DNA from: Streptococcus chenjunshii
Lineage (GTDB): Bacteria > Bacillota > Bacilli > Lactobacillales > Streptococcaceae
Length of the DNA: 64,000 nucleotides
Reading direction: 5' to 3'
Assembly (NCBI RefSeq): GCF_003086355.1
Contig: NZ_CP031733.1
Span: forward strand, 310,001 to 374,000
Positions 34,106 through 43,498 of this stretch are shown here, piece after piece. A program made the translations under genes and the position numbers. The notes under the pieces are model-generated. The model made no database searches. It had not been told where the DNA came from and was given only the letters and a program-made list of their open reading frames with translations. Each line of letters opens with the position of its first letter. Position 1 is the stretch's first letter.

Positions 34106-34137
34106 AGAACGGGTAGGTCCTGCCTATCCGTTCTTTC
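34106..34137 (+). terminator. Terminator after rpsG
   Basis: A 12-bp stem AGAACGGGTAGG/CCTATCCGTTCT with one G-U pair, loop TCCTG, weak T tail. Confidence 0.7.
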
Positions 34138-34143
34138 TAAATA

Positions 34144-34152
34144 TGGTATAAT
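34144..34152 (+). promoter_or_regulatory. fusA promoter (extended -10)
   Basis: TGGTATAAT, -10 at 34147-34152, right after the rpsG terminator. This lets fusA be expressed apart from rpsL-rpsG. Confidence 0.7.
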
Positions 34153-34186
34153 AACAAAGTAAATAAATTTTATAGGAGAAAACCAA

Positions 34187-36268
34187 ATGGCTCGCGAATT
34201 TTCACTTGAAAAAACTCGTAACATCGGTATCATGGCTCACGTCGATGCTGGTAAAACAACAACGACGGAACGTATTCTTTATTATACTGGTAAAATCCAC
34301 AAAATTGGTGAAACACACGAAGGTGCTTCACAAATGGACTGGATGGAACAGGAACAAGAGCGTGGTATCACAATTACCTCAGCTGCGACAACTGCCCAAT
34401 GGAACGGTCACCGCGTCAATATCATTGACACCCCAGGGCACGTGGACTTCACTATCGAAGTTCAGCGCTCTCTGCGTGTTTTGGATGGTGCTGTAACGGT
34501 GCTGGACTCGCAGTCAGGTGTTGAACCGCAGACTGAAACAGTATGGCGCCAGGCAACTGAATACGGCGTTCCGCGTATCGTATTTGCTAATAAAATGGAT
34601 AAGATCGGTGCGGACTTCCTTTATTCTGTCAGCACCCTGCATGACCGTCTTCAGGCCAATGCTCATCCTATTCAGCTGCCAATCGGTGCTGAAGATGATT
34701 TCCGCGGTATCATTGACCTCATCAAAATGAAGGCCGAAATTTATACGAACGATCTTGGAACTGATATTTTGGAAGAAGATATCCCTGAAGAATATCTTGC
34801 TCAGGCTGAAGAATATCGGGAAAAGCTGATCGAAGCGGTCGCTGAAACAGATGAAGATCTGATGCTGAAGTATCTTGAAGGTGAGGACATTACAGAGGAT
34901 GAGCTGAAAGCTGCTATCCGTAAAGCTACGATTAATGTGGAATTTTATCCGGTACTTTGCGGTTCTGCCTTTAAAAACAAGGGTGTACAGCTGATGCTTG
35001 ATGCGGTTATCGATTATCTTCCAAGTCCGCTGGATATTCCTGCTATTAAAGGTGTTAATCCAGATACTGATGAAGAAGAAACACGTCCAGCTTCAGATGA
35101 AGAACCTTTTGCAGCTCTGGCTTTTAAAATTATGACAGACCCCTTTGTCGGCCGTCTGACCTTCTTCCGTGTCTACTCAGGTATCCTTGAAAGCGGTTCT
35201 TATGTATTGAACACAACCAAAGGCAAGCGTGAGCGTATCGGCCGTATCCTGCAGATGCATGCTAACAGCCGCGAAGAGATTCAAACTGTTTATGCCGGTG
35301 ATATTGCAGCTGCGGTAGGTCTTAAAGAGACAACAACAGGTGATTCACTGACTGATGAAAAAGCTAAGGTTATCCTTGAATCAATTGAAGTACCGGAACC
35401 GGTTATCCAATTGATGGTTGAACCTAAATCCAAAGCCGATCAGGATAAAATGGGGATTGCTCTGCAAAAACTAGCTGAAGAAGACCCAACCTTCCGCGTT
35501 GAAACAAATCCTGAAACAGGTGAAACTGTCATTTCAGGTATGGGAGAACTGCATCTGGATGTCCTTGTTGACCGGATGAAACGTGAATTTAAAGTTGAGG
35601 CAAATGTAGGAGCACCTCAAGTATCTTACCGTGAAACCTTCCGTGCCTCTACTCAGGCTCACGGTTTCTTCAAACGCCAAACTGGTGGTAAAGGTCAATT
35701 TGGTGATGTTTGGATTGAGTTTACACCTAATGAGGAAGGCAAAGGCTTTGAATTTGAAAATGCCATTGTCGGTGGTGTTGTGCCGCGTGAATTTATTCCA
35801 GCGGTTGAAAAAGGACTTATTGAGTCAATGGCCAATGGTGTCCTTGCGGGCTATCCTATCGTTGATGTTAAGGCTAAACTTTATGATGGTTCATACCACG
35901 ATGTCGACTCTTCAGAGACAGCCTTCAAGGTTGCGGCTTCACTGGCGCTCAGAGAAGCTGCAAAAACAGCACAGCCTGTTATTCTTGAGCCGATGATGCT
36001 TGTAACAATTACAGCACCTGAAGATAACCTCGGGGATGTTATGGGACATGTGACAGCCCGCCGCGGTCGTGTTGATGGTATGGAAGCACACGGTAACAGT
36101 CAAATTGTCCGTGCGTACGTCCCTCTTGCTGAAATGTTCGGCTATGCAACTGTGCTGCGGTCAGCGACACAGGGCCGCGGAACCTTTATGATGGTTTTTG
36201 ACCACTACGAAGATGTTCCTAAAGCGGTTCAGGAAGACATTATTAAGAAAAACGGCGGTCATGAATAA
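34187..36268 (+). CDS. fusA: Elongation factor G
   Basis: GTPase driving ribosomal translocation. 693 residues. [19 protein letters not shown] (P loop), [12 protein letters not shown] (G3) and [11 protein letters not shown] (G4) are followed by domains II-V, ending [22 protein letters not shown] precedes the ATG. Codon use is strongly biased, as for highly expressed genes. Confidence 0.98.
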   Translation: MAREFSLEKTRNIGIMAHVDAGKTTTTERILYYTGKIHKIGETHEGASQMDWMEQEQERGITITSAATTAQWNGHRVNIIDTPGHVDFTIEVQRSLRVLDGAVTVLDSQSGVEPQTETVWRQATEYGVPRIVFANKMDKIGADFLYSVSTLHDRLQANAHPIQLPIGAEDDFRGIIDLIKMKAEIYTNDLGTDILEEDIPEEYLAQAEEYREKLIEAVAETDEDLMLKYLEGEDITEDELKAAIRKATINVEFYPVLCGSAFKNKGVQLMLDAVIDYLPSPLDIPAIKGVNPDTDEEETRPASDEEPFAALAFKIMTDPFVGRLTFFRVYSGILESGSYVLNTTKGKRERIGRILQMHANSREEIQTVYAGDIAAAVGLKETTTGDSLTDEKAKVILESIEVPEPVIQLMVEPKSKADQDKMGIALQKLAEEDPTFRVETNPETGETVISGMGELHLDVLVDRMKREFKVEANVGAPQVSYRETFRASTQAHGFFKRQTGGKGQFGDVWIEFTPNEEGKGFEFENAIVGGVVPREFIPAVEKGLIESMANGVLAGYPIVDVKAKLYDGSYHDVDSSETAFKVAASLALREAAKTAQPVILEPMMLVTITAPEDNLGDVMGHVTARRGRVDGMEAHGNSQIVRAYVPLAEMFGYATVLRSATQGRGTFMMVFDHYEDVPKAVQEDIIKKNGGHE

Positions 36269-36287
36269 TTCAGTGACTGACTGTCTA

Positions 36288-36310
36288 GGCACCGTTTCGG
36301 TGCCTTTTTT
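36288..36310 (+). terminator. Terminator of fusA
   Basis: GGCACCG-TTT-CGGTGCC followed by six T. Confidence 0.9.
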
Positions 36311-36409
36311 GATAGGAAGCTGTTAGTAATCGTGCCTGTCTGCCCAATTTTTAGGACAATAGCTGTTTTTCAGAAAATTTTACTGAGGAGAAAAAGGCAG
36401 GAGACAAAA

Positions 36410-36600
36410 TGTACTGGCCCCCAAAAGTTGGACAATTACTTATTGAAAGGATTTAGTTCTGTATTGAACAGGACTGAGTCCTTTTAGTTTTGTCTTAATG
36501 CGTTTATGGTTGTAGTAAAAGATGTACTCGGTAATCGCTTGTTCGAGCTCATCCAGTGAGTGGTTTAATCGGTCTCGTTTCAAGTCTGATGTTCGGTATC
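36410..36600 (-). pseudogene. Remnant of an IS3-family transposase (OrfB C-terminus and IS end)
   Basis: On the minus strand the frame ending at 36440 reads SLDELEQAITEYIFYYNHKR, then IKTKLKGLSPVQYRTKSFQ and a stop, the C-terminus of an IS3/IS150-type integrase. The IS end TGTACTGGCCCCCAAAAGTT begins at 36410. Everything upstream of about 36600 is gone, so only the 3' tip survives. It lies in the gap between fusA and gap. Confidence 0.82.
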
Positions 36601-36601
36601 A

Positions 36602-36844
36602 GTGATTTGCCTGCTAAAATTGCATACCCTTCGCATTTTAATTCTGGTTTTCGGTTTGATTATAACGATGAATGTGCTCAACGGCTGGGCAGAACAGGAA
36701 ACTTTCCTTCACCATGCTTTTAGCGTTTTTGTGCCATTTTTTGGGGTTTATCTGGTGGGTGTGGCTTTTTATCATTTATTTGACTCATCAAAAGGTCTCT
36801 CAAGTCAGCGAAAAATTAAAGAGCGCAAAAAAAAGCTGAACTAA
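36602..36844 (+). CDS. Short membrane protein, possibly truncated
   Basis: An 80-codon frame with a GTG start, two membrane segments (about 8-24 and 40-60) and a basic tail SQRKIKERKKKLN. No good ribosome site precedes it, and it begins exactly where the IS3 remnant ends. The 5' part may have been removed when the IS inserted. It is not recognised as a known family. Confidence 0.45.
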   Translation: MICLLKLHTLRILILVFGLIITMNVLNGWAEQETFLHHAFSVFVPFFGVYLVGVAFYHLFDSSKGLSSQRKIKERKKKLN

Positions 36845-36996
36845 GTCTGCCTTGATGATCTGCACTGATGAATAAGACGGAACAATGAGGCCTTGAACAT
36901 TTCAATTAAAGAAGATTTGGCTTAGGGTTCAGCCAAGATAAGGCAGTCCGTGCTTGATAATGTAAAGCCCGGTATAAGCAGGCTGTTGAAAAAATC

Positions 36997-37025
36997 TTGC
37001 AAAAGATATTGAAAAGTTATATAAT
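36997..37025 (+). promoter_or_regulatory. gap promoter
   Basis: TTGCAA (36997-37002), 17-bp spacer, TATAAT (37020-37025). The leader (about 105 bases) carries a hairpin AGAGAG-GCAA-CTCTCT (37080-37095) with a GNRA loop. Confidence 0.8.
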
Positions 37026-37135
37026 GGAAATGTTGAAAGGGCCTGTATTTTTTTACAAGTTATTCTTTTCACGATTGGCAGAGAGGCAACTCTCTAATTA
37101 ATTTTTTTGATTTTCAATAAGGAGGAAATCACTAT

Positions 37136-38149
37136 ATGGTAGTTAAAGTTGGTATTAACGGTTTCGGTCGTATCGGACGTCTCGCTTTCCGTCGTATCCA
37201 AAACGTAGAAGGTGTTGAAGTGACTCGCATCAACGACCTTACAGATCCAAACATGCTTGCGCATTTGTTGAAATATGACACTACGCAAGGCCGTTTTGAT
37301 GGTACAGTGGAAGTAAAAGAAGGCGGATTCGAAGTTAATGGTAAATTCGTTAAGGTTTCTGCTGAACGTGATCCAGAAGCAATTGACTGGGCAACTGATG
37401 GTGTTGAAATTGTCCTTGAAGCAACAGGTTTCTTTGCTAAGAAAGAAGCTGCAGAAAAACATTTGCATGCTAATGGCGGTGCTAAAAAAGTTGTTATCAC
37501 TGCGCCAGGTGGAAACGATGTGAAGACAGTCGTTTTCAACACTAACCATGATATCCTTGATGGTACTGAAACAGTTATCTCCGGTGCATCATGTACAACA
37601 AACTGTCTTGCACCAATGGCTAAAGCTCTTCACGATAATTTTGGTATTCAAGAAGGTTTGATGACAACAATCCACGCTTACACCGGCGACCAAATGATTC
37701 TTGACGGACCTCACCGCGGCGGTGACCTTCGCCGTGCTCGTTCAGGAGCTAACAACATTGTGCCTAACTCAACAGGTGCTGCTAAAGCTATCGGTCTTGT
37801 TATTCCTGAATTGAACGGAAAACTTGACGGTGCTGCACAGCGTGTTCCTGTTCCAACTGGTTCTGTTACGGAATTGGTAGCTGTTCTTGACAAGAATGTA
37901 ACAGCTGAAGAAGTTAACGCAGCTATGAAAGCAGCAGCTAATGAGTCATACGGCTATACTGAAGACCCAATCGTTTCTTCAGACATCGTAGGTATTTCAT
38001 ACGGTTCATTATTTGATGCAACTCAAACAAAAGTTCTTGATGTTGATGGTAAACAATTGGTTAAAGTTGTTTCATGGTATGACAATGAAATGTCTTATAC
38101 ATCACAGCTTGTTCGTACACTTGAGTACTTTGCAAAAATCGCTCAATAA
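37136..38149 (+). CDS. gap: Glyceraldehyde-3-phosphate dehydrogenase
   Basis: NAD-dependent glycolytic enzyme (Plr/GapC of streptococci, also found on the cell surface). 337 residues. The NAD loop [10 protein letters not shown], catalytic Cys153 in [12 protein letters not shown] and His180 in [10 protein letters not shown], and the C-terminal [15 protein letters not shown] are present. AAGGAGG precedes the ATG. Codon use is highly biased to frequent codons. Followed by a strong terminator. Confidence 0.98.
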   Translation: MVVKVGINGFGRIGRLAFRRIQNVEGVEVTRINDLTDPNMLAHLLKYDTTQGRFDGTVEVKEGGFEVNGKFVKVSAERDPEAIDWATDGVEIVLEATGFFAKKEAAEKHLHANGGAKKVVITAPGGNDVKTVVFNTNHDILDGTETVISGASCTTNCLAPMAKALHDNFGIQEGLMTTIHAYTGDQMILDGPHRGGDLRRARSGANNIVPNSTGAAKAIGLVIPELNGKLDGAAQRVPVPTGSVTELVAVLDKNVTAEEVNAAMKAAANESYGYTEDPIVSSDIVGISYGSLFDATQTKVLDVDGKQLVKVVSWYDNEMSYTSQLVRTLEYFAKIAQ

Positions 38150-38164
38150 TAGACGGACATAATC

Positions 38165-38190
38165 AAAAAGAGGGGAAACCCTCTTTTTTT
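38165..38190 (+). terminator. Terminator of gap
   Basis: AAAAAGAGGG-GAAA-CCCTCTTTTTTT. Confidence 0.92.
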
Positions 38191-38195
38191 ATATA

Positions 38196-38375
38196 AGAAC
38201 AAAGGGCGATAAAAAAATCCGTATGAAAAGACGGTAAGCCAGCAATCTCTGATTTCGTAGGCGCACCCCTGCCAGAACGACTAGAAAGGTGCGGTCGGCT
38301 GTTAAGGCGACAAAGCTTTCAGTCGTTTACGGCTGACGGTAAGCCAGCAATCTCCGATTTCTCAGATGCCCTATA
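38196..38375 (-). repeat. Degenerate BOX-like repeat
   Basis: Reverse orientation. The right end is mutated (AACAAAGGGCGATAAAAAAA then TCCGTATGAAAAG). The long module is recognisable (GGTAAGCCAGCAATCTCTGA, GCGCACCCCTGCC) and part of it is repeated near 38337. The left end is lost. The rest of 38376-38590 shows nothing clear. Confidence 0.65.
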
Positions 38376-38591
38376 GTTTATGAGGTAAGAAAGCTGCTTT
38401 ATCGGTCTGCCTTAGCAATGAACTGCTGTATCAAACGTTTAGCCCCTATCTTTTTGACTATGCCAGAAAGATTTTCTTCAACCGCAAACCATAGGCTCCC
38501 TCGCTCTCACAGTATTTAGGGTCAGTTCTGTTCGATTCAGTGCCTCTTGCAAAAAGACGCTTTGTTTTGCCTACCGTATTTAGAGAAATTA

Positions 38592-38600
38592 TGATATAAT
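38592..38600 (+). promoter_or_regulatory. pgk promoter (extended -10)
   Basis: TGATATAAT, -10 at 38595-38600; no good -35. About 30 bases before the start codon. Confidence 0.65.
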
Positions 38601-38633
38601 TAGCGTGTAAAAAATTTTTAAGGAGTCTGATAA

Positions 38634-39830
38634 ATGGCGAAATTAACTGTTAAAGATCTTGATTTAAAAGGGAAAAAAGTCCTTGTCCGTGTTGATTTTA
38701 ACGTCCCTTTGAAAGACGGCGTTATCACTAACGACAATCGTATCTCAGCAGCTCTGCCGACAATTAAATATATTGTTGAACAGGGCGGCCGTGCTGTTCT
38801 CTTTTCACATTTGGGCCGTGTGAAAGAAGAGGCTGATAAAGAAGGTAAATCACTCGCTCCCGTAGCAAAAGACCTTTCAGAAAAACTTGGTCAGGAAGTT
38901 GTATTCCCAGGAGCAACCCGCGGCGAGAAACTGGAAGCAGCTATCAATGCTCTTGAAGATGGGCAGGTTCTTTTGGTTGAAAACACACGTTTTGAAGATG
39001 TTGATGGTAAGAAAGAATCCAAAAATGATCCTGAACTTGGCAAATACTGGGCTTCACTTGGCGATGGTATTTTTGTCAATGATGCCTTTGGGACAGCTCA
39101 CCGTGCTCATGCCTCAAATGTTGGTATTTCAGCTAATGTCGAACAGGCGGCAGCCGGCTTCCTTTTGGAAAATGAAATTGCTTATATCCAAGAGGCTGTT
39201 GAAACCCCAGAACGCCCATTTGTAGCAATCTTAGGCGGTTCTAAGGTATCAGATAAAATCGGTGTCATTGAAAATCTGTTGGCAAAAGCAGACAAGGTGC
39301 TTATCGGCGGCGGTATGACTTATACTTTCTACAAAGCACAAGGCATTGAAATTGGTGATTCTTTGGTTGAAGAAGATAAGCTGGATATCGCTAAAGAATT
39401 GCTGGAAAAAGCGGAAGGCAAACTGATTCTGCCAGTTGACTCTAAAGAAGCCAATGCTTTTGCTGACTATACTGAAGTAAGAGATACGGAAGGTGAAGCA
39501 GTTGATGCCGGTTTCTTAGGGCTTGATATCGGTCCTAAGTCTATTGCTAAATTTGACGAAGAATTAACAGGTGCTAAAACAGTCGTTTGGAATGGTCCTA
39601 TGGGTGTATTTGAAAACCCTGACTTCCAAGCGGGTACGATTGGTGTCATGGATGCTATTGTTAAACAGCCTGGAGTGAAGTCTATTATCGGCGGCGGAGA
39701 CTCAGCCGCAGCTGCTATCAATTTAGGCCGTGCCGACAAGTTTTCTTGGATTTCTACCGGCGGCGGAGCTTCTATGGAACTTCTTGAAGGGAAGGTTCTT
39801 CCAGGACTCTCAGCACTTACAGAAAAGTAA
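38634..39830 (+). CDS. pgk: Phosphoglycerate kinase
   Basis: Makes ATP from 1,3-bisphosphoglycerate. 398 residues. [24 protein letters not shown], and in the C-terminal domain [11 protein letters not shown] and GGGDSAAAA are the substrate and nucleotide loops. AAGGAG precedes the ATG. It follows gap as in other streptococci but has its own promoter. Codon use is strongly biased. Confidence 0.98.
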   Translation: MAKLTVKDLDLKGKKVLVRVDFNVPLKDGVITNDNRISAALPTIKYIVEQGGRAVLFSHLGRVKEEADKEGKSLAPVAKDLSEKLGQEVVFPGATRGEKLEAAINALEDGQVLLVENTRFEDVDGKKESKNDPELGKYWASLGDGIFVNDAFGTAHRAHASNVGISANVEQAAAGFLLENEIAYIQEAVETPERPFVAILGGSKVSDKIGVIENLLAKADKVLIGGGMTYTFYKAQGIEIGDSLVEEDKLDIAKELLEKAEGKLILPVDSKEANAFADYTEVRDTEGEAVDAGFLGLDIGPKSIAKFDEELTGAKTVVWNGPMGVFENPDFQAGTIGVMDAIVKQPGVKSIIGGGDSAAAAINLGRADKFSWISTGGGASMELLEGKVLPGLSALTEK

Positions 39831-39842
39831 GATTATCAGAAG

Positions 39843-39910
39843 ATGAAGAGGAGTGGACAGACAGCTATGATTGCAGAGCAGTCGTCTGTCTATCTCTTCC
39901 TCTTTTTTTG
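39843..39910 (+). terminator. Terminator of pgk
   Basis: A long imperfect hairpin: AAGAGGAGTGGACAGACAG against CTGTCTATCTCTTCCTCTT, followed by seven T. Confidence 0.75.
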
Positions 39911-40088
39911 CACAGCAAAGACGGTTAAGGAAATGAGCGCTGAATCAGAAACCAGCCTTTTCCCTTCCCTTTCTTTGCAGGTTTCTCTTGCTGTATTGTC
40001 AGTCTTGAGGATAAGCAGTCTGAAAAAAGGATTATCAAAAGACGTTTTCCATGATAAAATAGGAATAAATGGAAAAGAAGGGGTTATT

Positions 40089-40613
40089 GTGTTAAAAAAA
40101 TACAGATTTGACCGGCACAAGTTTAAATTAGGCATGCGAACGCTAAAGACAGGGATTGCTGTTTTTTTGGTTTTGCTGCTTTTCTCCCTCCTTCATTGGG
40201 AAGGTATGCAAATCGCTGCTTTGACGGCAGTTTTCAGCCTGCGGGAGGATTTCGATAAAAGTGTCCATTTTGGAACGTCCCGTATTTTAGGCAACTCTAT
40301 TGGAGGAGTGATGGCCTTGATTTTCTACTTTGTCAGTGACTGGTTTAATAACAGTTTTTGGGTTGTTCCTCTGTTAGTGCCCGTCCTGACAATGCTGACT
40401 ATTATGTTTAATGTGGCTTTTGATAACAAGGCCGGTGTTATCGGCGGAGTAGCAGCTATGTTGATTATTACGCTGTCCATTCCTCAGGATGAAACAGTTC
40501 TCTATGTTTTTACCCGTGTCTTTGAAACATTTTGCGGTGTTTTTATTGCTATTTTAGTTAACGCTGATTTTGATAAGCTGCAGCAGTTTTTTCTTTCACA
40601 TTTTAAAAAGTAA
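40089..40613 (+). CDS. FUSC-family / aromatic acid exporter-like membrane protein
   Basis: 174 residues, about five membrane segments, of the FUSC/DUF939 group. The opening FKLGMRTLKTGIAVFLVLLL and then LTAVFSLREDFDKSVHFG and RILGNSIGGVMAL are typical. Start GTG 40089 has a GAAGGGG site ahead; the frame is open far upstream through the pgk terminator and those codons are not believed. In streptococci this gene lies between pgk and glnR. Function unknown, possibly export. Confidence 0.8.
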   Translation: MLKKYRFDRHKFKLGMRTLKTGIAVFLVLLLFSLLHWEGMQIAALTAVFSLREDFDKSVHFGTSRILGNSIGGVMALIFYFVSDWFNNSFWVVPLLVPVLTMLTIMFNVAFDNKAGVIGGVAAMLIITLSIPQDETVLYVFTRVFETFCGVFIAILVNADFDKLQQFFLSHFKK

Positions 40614-40636
40614 GTTTTTGAAAACTTGCTTTTTTT
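40608..40636 (+). terminator. Terminator before glnR
   Basis: AGTAAGTTTT...AAAACTTGCT with a run of seven T; overlaps the stop of the preceding gene. Confidence 0.75.
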
Positions 40637-40637
40637 A

Positions 40638-40654
40638 TGTTACAAAATATCACA
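40638..40654. promoter_or_regulatory. GlnR box of the glnRA operon
   Basis: TGTTACAAAATATCACA fits the consensus TGTNA-N7-TNACA exactly. It lies 8 bases upstream of the -35 of glnR, so GlnR should repress its own operon when nitrogen is plentiful. Confidence 0.88.
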
Positions 40655-40661
40655 TTATAAC

Positions 40662-40690
40662 TTGACAGTTCGTTTTATTAATCTTATAAT
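40662..40690 (+). promoter_or_regulatory. glnRA promoter
   Basis: TTGACA (40662-40667), 17-bp spacer, TATAAT (40685-40690): a consensus promoter next to the GlnR box. Confidence 0.92.
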
Positions 40691-40713
40691 AGACAGGTGA
40701 AGGGAGGTTTACC

Positions 40714-41073
40714 ATGCAAGAAAAAGAACTGAGACGTTCCATGGCAGTTTTTCCCATCGGAACTGTTATGAAACTGACTGATTTGACTGCACGTCAGATT
40801 CGTTATTATGAAGATCAGGGTTTGCTTAGACCGGATCGCAGTTCAGGTAACCGCCGTCTTTATTCTTTAAATGATATGGATACGTTGCTTGAGATTAAAG
40901 ATTTCTTAGATGAAGGTCTTAATATTGCGGCCATAAAAAAAGAATACGCTGATCGTAAGGATAAAGCACTGAAAAAGAAGAAGGCTTTAACTGATGCAGA
41001 TGTGAGACGTATATTACATGATGAACTGCGCCGTCAGGGCGGCTTTTTCACCCCTTCCCATAATTTTCGTTAA
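40714..41073 (+). CDS. glnR: Nitrogen regulator GlnR (MerR family)
   Basis: 119 residues. The MerR-type DNA-binding domain reads MKLTDLTARQIRYYEDQGLL and RPDRSSGNRRLYSLNDMDTL. A charged C-terminal tail is expected to sense feedback-inhibited glutamine synthetase. GGGAGG precedes the ATG. Operon with glnA. Confidence 0.96.
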   Translation: MQEKELRRSMAVFPIGTVMKLTDLTARQIRYYEDQGLLRPDRSSGNRRLYSLNDMDTLLEIKDFLDEGLNIAAIKKEYADRKDKALKKKKALTDADVRRILHDELRRQGGFFTPSHNFR

Positions 41074-41124
41074 ATTTGCACTTAAAAAGTGCCTTAATTT
41101 TACTTTTACAAAGGAGACCATTTC

Positions 41125-42471
41125 ATGGCAATCACAGTAGCTGACATCAAACGTGACATTCAAGAACAGAATGTTACCTTTATCCGTTTGATGTTTTCTG
41201 ATATCTTGGGGACAATGAAAAATGTAGAATTCCCCGCGACTGAAGAGCAAATCGATAAGGTCTTGTCCAACAAAGCGATGTTTGATGGTTCATCAATTGA
41301 AGGGTTTGTACGTATTAATGAATCTGATATGTACCTTTATCCCGATCTTGATACGTGGACCGTTTTCCCTTGGGGGGATGAAAACGGCCGTGTCGGTGGT
41401 TTTATCTGTGATATCTATACAGCAGAGAATGAACCGTTTACCGGTGATCCCCGCGGCAATTTAAAAAAAGCTCTGCGCCATATGGAAGAACTGGGCTATA
41501 AATCCTTTAATTTAGGACCGGAGCCGGAATTTTTCCTTTTCAAAATGGATGAACAGGGAGTGCCTACCCTTGAAGTTAATGACAAGGGAGGGTATTTTGA
41601 TTTAGCACCGACTGACTTAGCTGATAATACACGCCGTGAGATTGTCAATGTCTTAACTGAAATGGGCTTTGAAGTTGAGGCCAGTCACCATGAGGTAGCT
41701 GTCGGCCAGCATGAGATAGATTTCAAATATGCTGATGTTTTAAAAGCCTGCGATAATATTCAGATGTTTAAGCTGGTTGTCAAAACCATTGCCCGCAAAC
41801 ACGGTCTGTATGCGACCTTTATGGCAAAACCTAAATACGGCATTGCTGGTTCAGGGATGCACTGCAATATGTCACTTTTTAATAAAAACGGAGAGAACGC
41901 CTTTTATGATACGGCGGATCCCAGAGGCATGGATCTGTCTGAAGATGCCTACTATTTCTTGGGCGGTTTAATGAAACATGCTTACAGCTATACCGCTATC
42001 ATGAATCCGACTGTTAATTCCTACAAGCGTTTGGTCCCGGGTTATGAAGCTCCGGTGTATATTGCTTGGGCAGGACGCAACCGCTCTCCGCTTATCCGTG
42101 TTCCGGCTTCGCGCGGCCTCAGTACTCGGCTTGAGCTGCGCTCTGTTGATCCGACAGCTAATCCATATTTGGCGCTTGCAGTGCTTTTAGAATCAGGTTT
42201 AGACGGGATTGTCAATAAGATTGAAGCTCCGGCTCCGGTCGAAACCAATATTTACTCCATGACCGCTGAGGAGCGCAGAGAAGTCGGAATTATTGACTTG
42301 CCGTCAACCTTGCATAATGCATTGAAGGCATTGCAGGAAGACGAAGTGATCAAAGCGGCCCTAGGTGAGCATATCTATATTAACTTCCTTGAGGCCAAAA
42401 GGATTGAGTGGGCCAGCTACGCGACCTTTGTTTCCCAGTGGGAAGTGGATAACTATTTGGATTTGTATTAG
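41125..42471 (+). CDS. glnA: Glutamine synthetase (type I-alpha)
   Basis: Makes glutamine from glutamate, ammonia and ATP. 448 residues. [67 protein letters not shown] and the ATP loop are all present. The length and lack of the adenylylation insert place it in the I-alpha class, controlled by feedback and by GlnR. AAAGGAG precedes the ATG. Confidence 0.98.
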   Translation: MAITVADIKRDIQEQNVTFIRLMFSDILGTMKNVEFPATEEQIDKVLSNKAMFDGSSIEGFVRINESDMYLYPDLDTWTVFPWGDENGRVGGFICDIYTAENEPFTGDPRGNLKKALRHMEELGYKSFNLGPEPEFFLFKMDEQGVPTLEVNDKGGYFDLAPTDLADNTRREIVNVLTEMGFEVEASHHEVAVGQHEIDFKYADVLKACDNIQMFKLVVKTIARKHGLYATFMAKPKYGIAGSGMHCNMSLFNKNGENAFYDTADPRGMDLSEDAYYFLGGLMKHAYSYTAIMNPTVNSYKRLVPGYEAPVYIAWAGRNRSPLIRVPASRGLSTRLELRSVDPTANPYLALAVLLESGLDGIVNKIEAPAPVETNIYSMTAEERREVGIIDLPSTLHNALKALQEDEVIKAALGEHIYINFLEAKRIEWASYATFVSQWEVDNYLDLY

Positions 42472-42499
42472 AACTGCTGTCATTTTTTAATAATCTGAG

Positions 42500-42550
42500 A
42501 GCGGGACAACTCGTGATATCTTTGATATCATGAGTTGTCCCGCTTTTTTT
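42500..42550 (+). terminator. Terminator of glnA
   Basis: A 20-bp stem from AGCGGGACAACTC to GAGTTGTCCCGCT with inner TGATATC-TTT-GATATCA, then a T run. Confidence 0.95.
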
Positions 42551-42707
42551 CAGCGGCTGATCTATGGGCTATAGGCTGATTTGATAGAGGAAATGACTGT
42601 ACTTCCGCTGCTCTGTAAATTTGATTTGTTATTTTATTAACTTGAACTTAATTTGTCTGTTACATTTGTCTGCTATACTCAATTTACTATCAACGGAGGT
42701 TCAATTG

Positions 42708-43367
42708 ATGAAGTCATTAAGAAAAAATAAGTTATCTCGTTCAGCCCTGCTCTGTTCTTCTATGGTGTTAGCCTTTTTTGCTGCCTCAGCTCCGGTAAAT
42801 GCTGACAGCCATACGATTCAGGAAGGGGATTCTTTTTTTAGTATTGCCAGCCAGTACGGTATGGATATGTATGAATTGGCTGCCATGAACAATATGACTG
42901 TCAATAGTCTTATTCTTCCCGGTCAGCAAATTAACGTTACTAATAATGTTGCAGAATCAAATGCAGCAGCAATTGCTCCTGAAACCACCGAAGCAGATAC
43001 AGGTGAAATAGAGGCAGAACCTGCAGTGTCCGAAAGTACTTATCCGATCGGCCAGTGCACTTGGGGTGTTAAAGAATTGGCTTCTTGGGCTGGTGACTGG
43101 TGGGGCAATGGCGGTGACTGGGCTGCCAGTGCCGCTGAACAAGGCTTTGCCATCGGTACAACACCGGCTGCCGGTGCTATTGTTTGCTGGACAGATGGAG
43201 GCTACGGACATGTTGCCTATGTGACGGAAGTTGGTGAAGATGGTCAAATCCAAGTGCTGGAGTCTAACTATAAAGATCAGCAGTGGATTGATAACTACCG
43301 CGGCTGGTTCGACCCTAACGACGGTGTGACACCTGGCACGGTATCCTATATTTATCCAGGGGCTTAA
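42708..43367 (+). CDS. Secreted LysM-CHAP cell-wall hydrolase
   Basis: 219 residues. Signal peptide (about 1-32, cleavage after VNA), one LysM peptidoglycan-binding domain (about 35-78, [17 protein letters not shown]), an acidic linker, then a CHAP amidase/endopeptidase domain with catalytic Cys117 (IGQCTWGV) and His168 (YGHVAYV). It probably acts in daughter-cell separation or wall turnover. CGGAGG precedes ATG 42708, and TATACT near 42674 is a likely -10. Streptococcal genes of this kind are often under VicRK control; I see no clean VicR box. Confidence 0.88.
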   Translation: MKSLRKNKLSRSALLCSSMVLAFFAASAPVNADSHTIQEGDSFFSIASQYGMDMYELAAMNNMTVNSLILPGQQINVTNNVAESNAAAIAPETTEADTGEIEAEPAVSESTYPIGQCTWGVKELASWAGDWWGNGGDWAASAAEQGFAIGTTPAAGAIVCWTDGGYGHVAYVTEVGEDGQIQVLESNYKDQQWIDNYRGWFDPNDGVTPGTVSYIYPGA

Positions 43368-43401
43368 TGAACTGAGCACAAATGCATTTAGGAGACAATA
43401 A

Positions 43402-43444
43402 AAAATAATACAGCAGGTTGTGGTGACTGCTGTATTATTTTTAT
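43402..43444. terminator. Bidirectional terminator between the LysM-CHAP gene and rnjA
   Basis: AAATAATACAGCAG (about 43403-43416) pairs with CTGCTGTATTATTT (43427-43440), with T runs on both strands. Confidence 0.85.
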
Positions 43445-43498
43445 TTACAGTTCAAAGATACTCTTTCGAAAACTGGAGAGCATTTGGTTAAAATTAAA

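Noticed and set aside
37094-37549. Long open frames on the strand opposite gap, and similarly opposite jag (3690-4217) and rpsG (33480-33974)
   Set aside because: They mirror the codon bias of the real genes, lack ribosome sites and match no family.
42655-42680. VicR/WalR box before the LysM-CHAP gene
   Set aside because: One half site (TGTTAC) is present, but the second half at the right distance does not match.
42621-42707. Longer N-terminus for the LysM-CHAP protein
   Set aside because: The upstream codons cover the promoter and hide the signal peptide; CGGAGG supports ATG 42708.
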